Source: Saprospiraceae bacterium
Lineage (GTDB): Bacteria > Bacteroidota > Bacteroidia > Chitinophagales > Saprospiraceae
Direction: 5' to 3'
Length of the DNA: 7,329 bases
Assembly (NCBI GenBank): GCA_029262975.1
Contig: JAJCYJ010000027.1
Span: 1-7,329, forward strand
Position numbers and translations under genes: made by a program. This document shows positions 1-5,555 of the stretch, piece by piece. The notes beneath the pieces were generated by a model. The model was not told where the DNA came from and did no database searches. It saw only the letters and a list, made by a program, of their open reading frames with translations. How positions within the stretch are numbered: position 1 is the stretch's first letter; each line of letters opens with the position of its first letter.

Positions 1-643
1 AGTCCAACCATTCCGGTACTGGGGCTTCTTTGCCCGTTCCTATCGATTTTCGTCCATTTGTATACCAGGCTTTGGCAGCCTATGCTTTTCCAATTAATCC
101 ACTCTTGATATCTTTAACCAACTGAGTACTGGTAGGAGAAGAGCGCTGTTGATTACCTATTTGAAGAACTTTACCTGTTTTCTTTTGCGCCTGGATCATC
201 CATTCGCCTTCCTGTGGATTATGGCTAAAGGGTTTTTCACAATAGACATCTTTGCCAGCATTCATAGCCATAATGGCCATCGGTGCATGCCAGTGGTCCG
301 GAGAAGCGATGGTAACAGCGTCAATATTTTTATTCTCTAACATCTTACGGAAATCTCCGTATGTAGTAATATCCTTACTATTGAGATTGTCAAATTTCGC
401 TATTGTTTTTCCAAATAGTCTATTATCAACATCACAAAGTGCGATTACTTTCGTGTCTTCATTATAGCGGCCTGCGGCACGGATGTGCGCTCCTCCACGA
501 CTGTTTATTCCGGCAACACCCAGGTGAATCCTGTCATTTGCGCCGATTATATTATTATAACTTTTTGCTGAAAAAGGAATGGCTAAGGCAGCGCCTCCAA
601 GTGCAGATTTTTTTAGAAAGTCCCTTCTTGTTTTATTATTCAT
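1..643 (-). pseudogene. Tat-signal Gfo/Idh/MocA family oxidoreductase, interrupted by an in-frame TAG and cut by the window edge
   Basis: This is an NAD(P)-dependent sugar or glycoside oxidoreductase of the Gfo/Idh/MocA family; only the N-terminal half is in the window. The start at 643 gives a twin-arginine export signal (TRRDFLKKS, residues 5-13, then an Ala/Gly-rich stretch), so the folded enzyme probably goes to the periplasm. The Rossmann fold shows GVAGINSRG (42-50), the acidic DVD at the end of a strand (71-73), SPDHWH (114-119), the hallmark EKP (136-138) and GNQQRS (163-168). Codon 188 (80-82) is TAG. The same frame then stays open for 26 codons to the edge and still reads like the family (AKAWYTN, IGTGK, PVPEWLD), so I treat it as one gene broken by a point change, or as a base-call error. 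As read, the product is 187 aa and lacks the substrate domain. It lies 18 bp after the DUF1080 gene, probably in one operon. Confidence 0.85.
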
Positions 644-661
644 TTTATAAGGTTTCTATAT

Positions 662-2035
662 TTAGAATTCTCTGATTTTAATATTTCGAAAACTTACTTC
701 ATCACCATGATCCTGTAATAAGATATGACCTTCTGGCAGACGTCCAAAGTTTTCCCATTTCTCATATTTACTTTTTTCAACTAATGCTTTGAATATTTGA
801 CTGTGGCGATCAAATGAAACTACTTTGACATGATTCAACCAATGTTCAACGTGTCCACCTCTTACGACAATACGGGCATTATTCCAATTTCCAACTCCTT
901 TAAAATTTTTACCTCTTGAGCTTTGCGTATTCTCCGCGCGTATTAAATCGTAAAGCGATCCTACAGTGCGGTTTCCATTTTTTCCCATTTTTGCATCGGG
1001 ATGCTCTTTGTCGTCCAGGATCTGAAATTCCAGTCCTATGGCAGATCCTTCTCCTTTATTTAATTCGGGATCTACAAAATATTTGATGCCACTGTTCGCC
1101 CCTTTTGACAAATTGAAATCAACGCTTAATTCAAAATCGCCGTAAGTATTTATGGTTACAATATCTCCTCCATTCCGTGATTCTGCACCCCCTGAAGCCA
1201 TTACGGTTAATACGTTATCATTCATGACCCATCCTTCCTTTGGAAAGTGATCTAATTTAGCACCTCTCCATCCATTTGTAGATGATCCGTCCCACAACAT
1301 TCTCCATCCCTGGCGCATTTCAGTTTTGGTTAACTGATTATTGAGATAGCTGATTTCAGGGACATCCTTGTCTACCTTCATTCGGGAAGATGCTACGTCC
1401 GAGGTTTTAATTTTAATGTTTTTCCATTGTACTGTTTTCCCTTCATGTTCTTTATTTCTAATAGCATGTACCTGAAATGCGATAAAGCCTTCCAATGTTA
1501 AATCATCAACAAGGTTGGCACATTGAATTTCATTTACCCACGTACTTATATTGGGACCAATAGCCTCGATTCGATAGTGATTCCATTCACCGGGGACAAA
1601 AGCACTCTGACCTTTCGGATTCCTGGTAAGCGGATAAAGCCATCCTCGACGCGCTTCATCATATACACCGCCGGCCCATTTACGAGCACTTGTTTCTATC
1701 TCACATTGATATCCATGCACTCGCCCGTCCTGGAATTCCGTATTGCTCAGGCTTCTGAATTGGACGCCAGAATTCAGTCCATTTTCAACTTTTACGTCAA
1801 ATTCAAGAATGAAGTCTCCATACTTTTTCTTAGTAGCCATAAAACTATTAGGAGTATTGAGTTTGGAAATACCGACCATGGCTCCATTCTCAATTTTATA
1901 AGTGGCCTCACCATTGAGTTGAATAAAATTAGAGAAGTCCTTCCCATCAAATAATACTTCCCAATCGTCCTGGGCTTGCATACCAACTGCCAACGCAATC
2001 AAAAAGAATGCGCTAATTATAGTTTTTTGTATCAT
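662..2035 (-). CDS. Exported protein with two tandem DUF1080 (3-keto-disaccharide hydrolase) domains
   Basis: This 457-aa protein should act in the periplasm or at the cell surface on glycosides. The frame is open back to 2137, but I chose the ATG at 2033-2035 because it begins a clean Sec signal peptide (MIQKT, hydrophobic core, cleavage near MQAQ, residues 19-22). Two DUF1080 jelly-roll copies follow, about residues 24-212 and 243-457. Their landmarks match one by one: LFDGKD (28) and LWDGSS (247); GDFILEFD with NSGVQ (73-92) and GDFELSVD with NSGIK (299-318); VYDE (124) and LYDL (361); WNHYRIE (151) and WNNARIV (384); NIKIK (206) and NIKIRE (451). The family is known for 3-keto-disaccharide hydrolase and related ketoglycoside-cleaving activity. 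The substrate here is unknown, and the two copies have diverged, so one may only bind. It is followed after 18 bp by the oxidoreductase, which could make its 3-keto substrate. Confidence 0.92.
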   Translation of the reverse strand: MIQKTIISAFFLIALAVGMQAQDDWEVLFDGKDFSNFIQLNGEATYKIENGAMVGISKLNTPNSFMATKKKYGDFILEFDVKVENGLNSGVQFRSLSNTEFQDGRVHGYQCEIETSARKWAGGVYDEARRGWLYPLTRNPKGQSAFVPGEWNHYRIEAIGPNISTWVNEIQCANLVDDLTLEGFIAFQVHAIRNKEHEGKTVQWKNIKIKTSDVASSRMKVDKDVPEISYLNNQLTKTEMRQGWRMLWDGSSTNGWRGAKLDHFPKEGWVMNDNVLTVMASGGAESRNGGDIVTINTYGDFELSVDFNLSKGANSGIKYFVDPELNKGEGSAIGLEFQILDDKEHPDAKMGKNGNRTVGSLYDLIRAENTQSSRGKNFKGVGNWNNARIVVRGGHVEHWLNHVKVVSFDRHSQIFKALVEKSKYEKWENFGRLPEGHILLQDHGDEVSFRNIKIREF

Positions 2036-2202
2036 AAATTGAAGTTTTATTATATCAGAACCCATTTTTATAACCTTATTAAAGACATTATAAATATTCA
2101 TAAAATTATTCGAGTCCTGGAGGTTTAGCTTTATCACAAAATTGTGGACGGGTTATTATCACTTGTCTCGGTACCGTATATGGTACGAAGAGCAGATAAG
2201 TC

Positions 2203-2216
2203 CGTTAACGTTAACG
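2203..2216. promoter_or_regulatory. Perfect 14-bp palindrome, probable LacI-family operator
   Basis: The sequence CGTTAACGTTAACG equals its own reverse complement and has a central AACGTT core, the symmetric CpG-centred form typical of LacI/GalR-family operators that control sugar genes. It lies about 170 bp upstream of the DUF1080 start. Symmetry is seen directly; regulator type and effect are inferred. No regulator gene is in the window. Confidence 0.5.
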
Positions 2217-2236
2217 AATATAGTAAATATTCGTTA
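2212..2236. repeat. 10-bp perfect inverted repeat with a 5-nt spacer
   Basis: The left arm TAACGAATAT (2212-2221) and right arm ATATTCGTTA (2227-2236) are exact reverse complements around AGTAA. The left arm overlaps the right half of the 14-bp palindrome, so the CGTTA word recurs three times in about 35 bp. There is no T-tract, so a terminator is unlikely. A second regulator half-site array or cooperative operator is more plausible. Confidence 0.55.
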
Positions 2237-2512
2237 GTGACCTAACTTATATACCTGCAATTGACTAAAATAATTGGAATTGATCCGATACTGTGAAAGA
2301 TGTTTTTCTCTTTTGATTGTTTCATTGTGAACGTGAAATAGAGCATGCCTACACATCCGAATTATCCCCATAAAATATCTTAAGTGACAGAATGACTCTG
2401 CTGTCGCTGAATAGAGAAGAATCTAAATCAATGCATGTCACAGAAGCGACTTTAACTATATTTTGGCAGACATAGTAGATGAATAAGGTAGCTAAAAATG
2501 CACCTATTTTGG

Positions 2513-3355
2513 TTACTTAGCCCACATAGAAGTAATAAATTGATAACCGTCCTTATAGATTTCTTCCAGGGTGGGTTGAAAATTTCGCCAAACATTAATG
2601 CCCGAAGCAAACTCTTCTTTGTTGCGACTAAAGGCTTCAATAGTCAACCATCCATCATAGCCGATCTTCTTTAGACTGGTAAAAATGTCCTCCCAGTGCA
2701 CCTGTCCGCTTCCTGGAGTACCGCGGTCACTTTCTGATATGTGCACATGCCCTATCATATCTGCATATTTAAGAATGGCAGCGCCTGCATTTTTTTCTTC
2801 TATATGCGCATGATGAGAATCGAAGATCATCTTCATATTAGGATGATCCACATCACGGATTAGTTTGGATATATCCGCAAGTGTATTGTAGAGATAACAT
2901 TCAAATCTATTCAGTGCCTCGGGTGTAAGAAGTACATTCACTTCTCCAGCATATTCTGCAGCTTTTCGCATGACTTCGGTACTCCATTTTCTTTCGTCTT
3001 CAGTGGGAGGAACTCCAGAGAAATAAGCAAAGGCAGAATGATAGGGTCCGCAAATAACCTCAGCTCCCAGCTCTTTAGCCATATCCATGCGCCACTTCAT
3101 TTGATCGACTGCTTTCTCCCGGATCTTGGGATCTGAACTTGCTGGATTACCATCCTCAAAAATTGAGGTGACACAGGTACAACCCATATCCAGTTCTTTT
3201 AATTTGTGGCCAAGAGACCTATATCGTTGTGTGCCCTCATCTCCGATCGGGACTTCTACACCATCAAATCCTGCATCTTTTATGCGCTCAATGATAGGAT
3301 ATAATTCTTCATTAATATCAGTTGTCCAAAGGAGCAAATTCATTCCTGTCTTCAT
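2513..3355 (-). CDS. D-tagatose/D-psicose 3-epimerase-like TIM-barrel sugar epimerase
   Basis: This 280-aa cytoplasmic enzyme belongs to the xylose-isomerase-like TIM-barrel superfamily, closest to ketose 3-epimerases, which interconvert ketoses at C3 with a divalent metal. The start at 3353-3355 (MKTGMNLLLW) is preferred over the in-frame ATG at 3403, because the first barrel strand begins at once and the length fits the family. The active site can be read in full: metal ligands E146 (TPE), D179 (FDSHH), H205 (GHVH) and E240 (TIE), plus E152 (NRFE), H182 and R211 (SESDRG). As I recall the Pseudomonas cichorii D-tagatose 3-epimerase set (E152, E158, D185, H188, H211, R217, E246), all seven fit with one constant offset of six. 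No signal peptide is seen. It lies 138 bp after the isomerase-family gene. The true sugar is not determinable; a 3-keto-sugar role is also possible. Confidence 0.9.
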   Translation of the reverse strand: MKTGMNLLLWTTDINEELYPIIERIKDAGFDGVEVPIGDEGTQRYRSLGHKLKELDMGCTCVTSIFEDGNPASSDPKIREKAVDQMKWRMDMAKELGAEVICGPYHSAFAYFSGVPPTEDERKWSTEVMRKAAEYAGEVNVLLTPEALNRFECYLYNTLADISKLIRDVDHPNMKMIFDSHHAHIEEKNAGAAILKYADMIGHVHISESDRGTPGSGQVHWEDIFTSLKKIGYDGWLTIEAFSRNKEEFASGINVWRNFQPTLEEIYKDGYQFITSMWAK

Positions 3356-3493
3356 AGATTCAATATCATTTTGACCAAGATAATAAACGAGCGAAAAGTG
3401 CACGGCTTATCAAAGCATTACCTGCACCAACCTTTGATTAAGGGTGTGACTTTCGTAAAATATAGCATGAGCAACTTCCTTCTACAGATGTTC

Positions 3494-4423
3494 TTATCCG
3501 AGAAAATTATCTACTTCTTTATATGCGTTTATTAATTTCAATTCGCCTTCAGCTCCATCAAATGCATTTCCATGTTCCATCCCCAAAATGCCATCAAAGC
3601 CTTTTCCATGGATATGACTAAACACATTTTTATAATTGATTTCACCTGATGTAGGTTCGTTCCGTCCAGGATTATCACCTATTTGAATGTATCCGACTTC
3701 ATCCCAGCAAGCATCGATATTTTTTATAAGCTGTCCTTCATTTCGTTGCATGTGGTATATATCATACAAGATCTTGCAGGAAGGACTATTGACTGCTTTA
3801 CAGATCATATATGTTTGGTCAGAATGGCGCAGGAATAGCTCTGGAGTATCGCTCAAAGGTTCCAAAACCATGACCAATCCATGAGGTTCAAATATTTCGG
3901 CCCCCGCCCGTAAAAAGTCTATCACATGAGATGTCTGATAACCCATAGCCAGACTTCTGTCAAAGAATCCTGGAACCACTGTCATCCATTTTGCATTGAC
4001 GCGTTTTGCCACCTCCACAGCATTATGACAAGCCTTGATAAATAATTGCTTAAACTCTGGATTGCCAGTGGCCATGGATTTTTTCCAATGAAGACCTTCT
4101 CCAAAAAACACAACGAATACACCCATTTCCATCCCTAACGCTGCCATTTTATTGCCTATCTTATCCTGCATTTCAACTGTCCTGTTCGTCATGCCATTAT
4201 CCTCCATGGCTGTAAAACCTGCATCCGACATAAATTGCAATTGATCCAGCAAATCGTCTCCGGCACTATGCTTAAACATACCAAAATGAGGGGCGTATTT
4301 TAAGTTGAATGTATGCGCATCGCTTGGCAAATTTTGCTTTAACTTTTCAGCATTTAGCTTGGCTCCCGTGATTGCTGCAGCACCAGTCAAAGCGGAATTA
4401 CTAATAAATTTTCTTCTTTTCAT
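3494..4423 (-). CDS. Tat-signal hydroxypyruvate-isomerase-family TIM-barrel protein
   Basis: This is a 309-aa xylose-isomerase-like TIM-barrel protein whose second half matches the hydroxypyruvate isomerase (Hyi) family. Visible landmarks are the metal-site Glu in VLEPL (E188), Asp in LYDIYHMQ (D221), Gln in YIQIGD (Q247) and Glu in GMEHG (E283), plus the Hyi-type loop PGRNEPTSGEINY (252-264). The N-terminus MKRRKFISNSALTGAAA is a twin-arginine-like signal, so the protein is probably exported folded. That is unusual for Hyi itself, which is cytoplasmic, and argues for a different substrate, perhaps a released keto sugar. The start at 4421-4423 is fixed by this signal. The body is about 45 residues longer at the N-terminus than a bare Hyi, which the signal and linker explain. 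It is the first leftward gene after the divergent intergenic region. Specific activity is unproven. Confidence 0.87.
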   Translation of the reverse strand: MKRRKFISNSALTGAAAITGAKLNAEKLKQNLPSDAHTFNLKYAPHFGMFKHSAGDDLLDQLQFMSDAGFTAMEDNGMTNRTVEMQDKIGNKMAALGMEMGVFVVFFGEGLHWKKSMATGNPEFKQLFIKACHNAVEVAKRVNAKWMTVVPGFFDRSLAMGYQTSHVIDFLRAGAEIFEPHGLVMVLEPLSDTPELFLRHSDQTYMICKAVNSPSCKILYDIYHMQRNEGQLIKNIDACWDEVGYIQIGDNPGRNEPTSGEINYKNVFSHIHGKGFDGILGMEHGNAFDGAEGELKLINAYKEVDNFLG

Positions 4424-4452
4424 AAATTTGGTTTCTTATAATTATTAGCGTC

Positions 4453-4481
4453 TTGTATCATAAACTTCACTGATATGTTTG
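4453..4481 (+). promoter_or_regulatory. Weak distal rightward promoter candidate
   Basis: TTG (4453-4455), an 18-nt gap and TATGTTTG (4474-4481) match the Bacteroidota -33/-7 pattern, though the spacing is slightly short. If used, it would give a leader of about 280 nt before the hydrolase, or a small RNA. Chance occurrence in AT-rich DNA is quite possible. Confidence 0.2.
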
Positions 4482-4723
4482 GACACAAAGACCTTTAAAT
4501 TTGTTGATATATCGTTTTCTGATCATAATATAGACCGAGTAAATATCGACATTTCTTTTAAATGACAAGATCTTTCGAGTGTATCAACTGAATGATTTTA
4601 TGTCGTTGGAGCATATACTATCTCCTTCAGTAGAATAATTCTTTTCTTCGCATTTACAACATTGGAGGACTATTTTCAAATATTGAATTGATCATAAAGG
4701 GATAACCATAAATTATCAATGTG

Positions 4724-4731
4724 TACTTTTG
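4724..4731 (+). promoter_or_regulatory. Probable -7 element for the alpha/beta hydrolase operon
   Basis: TACTTTTG matches the Bacteroidota -7 consensus TAnnTTTG exactly and would place the transcript start roughly 35 nt before the ATG at 4773. No TTG -33 element is found at the usual 19-21 nt upstream; the nearest (4688-4690) is 33 nt away. The call rests on the -7 word and its position. Confidence 0.4.
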
Positions 4732-4772
4732 GCGCAATTCCAATAATCATTTAGCCAAAGACTTTATCTGCA

Positions 4773-5555
4773 ATGAATTCGGTGCCACATTATATTTCAG
4801 AAGGGACAGGCAGACCGCTAATTTTTCAGCATGGTCTTACTGCCAATACTTCTCAAATTCAAAATCTGCTTGGAGGGCTAACAGCCACACAGCTCATTTG
4901 TATGGATTGCCCCGGGCATGGGCATTCAAAATATCCGAGTGAGAAGGAGGTGTCCTTTAACTATTATACCGATGAATTAATTCGATTAATGGATCACCTT
5001 AAAATTGAAAGATCTATGGTTGGCGGATTATCTATGGGGACAGGAATTGCCCTGAATATGAGTATCAGATATCCTGACAGAGTGCGTGGGTTAATTTTGC
5101 TGAGACCCGCATGGCTGCACAAGTCCACTCCGGATAATCTTCAAATAATAGCCACGGCTGCCAGCTATCTGGGGAAACCCGAAGGCCTCAATGAATTTAA
5201 AAAAGAACCATCCTTTGCACTGATAGAGACTGAAAATAAGGGCGCAGCAGCATCTATATTAGGTGTATTTTCGGAGCAGCAACAATTGAGTCTGAAGACT
5301 GTTATCACCCAAATGGTTGCAGATCATCCCTTTAATGATCTGGAAGAAATAGACAGGCTACAAACGCCTTGTTTGATCATCGCAAATGAGTACGATCCGA
5401 TTCATCCCTATAAAATGGCCGAGAAAATTCATGAATGTTTTCAGGACTCGATTTTGAAAAAAGTGACTTCTCGTTATCTTGACCCCGAATTACATAAAAA
5501 ACAAGTAAGATCACTTGTTACTGATTTTATAAAGCACCTAGAATTTATCAAATGA
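4773..5555 (+). CDS. Alpha/beta hydrolase
   Basis: This 260-aa cytoplasmic serine hydrolase has the alpha/beta fold and no signal peptide. The nucleophile elbow is G85-L-S87-M-G89 (GxSxG). The oxyanion-hole HG pair is at 20-21 (FQHGLT), with the usual DCPGHGHS loop at 45-52. The acid is probably D208 (NEYDPIHP) and the base H241 (PELHKKQ), so the catalytic triad looks complete. The start at 4773 puts the first strand at its normal place; no Shine-Dalgarno is present. The family covers esterases, lactonases and C-C bond hydrolases, and the sequence alone does not say which. The stop overlaps the start of the downstream aldolase/dehydrogenase by 4 bp, implying one operon and translational coupling. 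A sugar-lactone or acyl-ester substrate feeding that enzyme is a guess from context. Confidence 0.9.
   Translation: MNSVPHYISEGTGRPLIFQHGLTANTSQIQNLLGGLTATQLICMDCPGHGHSKYPSEKEVSFNYYTDELIRLMDHLKIERSMVGGLSMGTGIALNMSIRYPDRVRGLILLRPAWLHKSTPDNLQIIATAASYLGKPEGLNEFKKEPSFALIETENKGAAASILGVFSEQQQLSLKTVITQMVADHPFNDLEEIDRLQTPCLIIANEYDPIHPYKMAEKIHECFQDSILKKVTSRYLDPELHKKQVRSLVTDFIKHLEFIK
5552..5555 (+). other. ATGA stop-start overlap
   Basis: The hydrolase stop TGA (5553-5555) and the aldolase/dehydrogenase start ATG (5552-5554) share bases. No Shine-Dalgarno precedes the second start, so terminating ribosomes probably reinitiate. This ties the expression of the two proteins together. Confidence 0.8.

Larger units (their letters stand above)
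2036..2512. other. 477-bp spacer inside the leftward cluster, holding operator-like palindromes
   Basis: There is no convincing gene here. The spacer separates the epimerase gene from the DUF1080 gene, which suggests that DUF1080 and the oxidoreductase form their own transcription unit. It contains a perfect 14-bp palindrome (2203-2216), an overlapping 10-bp inverted repeat (2212-2236) and a short gtacc/ggtac inverted pair (2171-2175 and 2182-2186). I found no exact Bacteroidota -7 motif (TAnnTTTG) on the minus strand. The nearest is CAATTTTG around 2128-2135, which lacks the first T. The frame open over 2036-2137 is best read as leader, not protein. The stretch 2240-2512 shows only a weak gacag/ctgtc hairpin (2386-2405) with no T-tract. 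Confidence 0.6.
4424..4772. promoter_or_regulatory. Divergent intergenic region between the leftward and rightward groups
   Basis: This 349-bp AT-rich stretch lies between the outward-facing starts at 4423 (minus) and 4773 (plus), so it should hold promoters for both groups. It has one good Bacteroidota -7 match facing right close to the hydrolase (4724-4731) and another further away (4474-4481). I found no exact -7 match facing left. A short palindrome GATATATC (4506-4513) is visible. No gene or stable RNA is evident. Confidence 0.6.

Noticed and set aside
1523..1954. 143-codon plus-strand open frame opposite the DUF1080 gene
   Set aside because: It lies fully antisense to a protein with clear duplicated domain motifs, has low-complexity composition and no recognisable domain.
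2036..2137. 34-residue N-terminal extension of the DUF1080 protein from the ATG at 2137
   Set aside because: It would bury the signal peptide behind a polar Asn/Lys/Ile-rich stretch; the ATG at 2035 starts a clean Sec signal.
2386..2405. gacag/ctgtc hairpin after the epimerase gene
   Set aside because: It is a 5-bp stem with a 10-nt loop, no T-run, and over 100 bp past the stop; too weak for a terminator.
3356..3403. 16-residue extension of the epimerase from the ATG at 3403
   Set aside because: The first TIM-barrel strand begins right after the ATG at 3355, and the active-site offset to the known enzyme is normal with that start.
3425..3446. Possible hairpin (cctt/aagg with a tgatt loop) between the two TIM-barrel genes
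   Set aside because: The stem is only 4 bp with mismatches beyond, and no T-tract follows on the minus strand, so I do not call a terminator.
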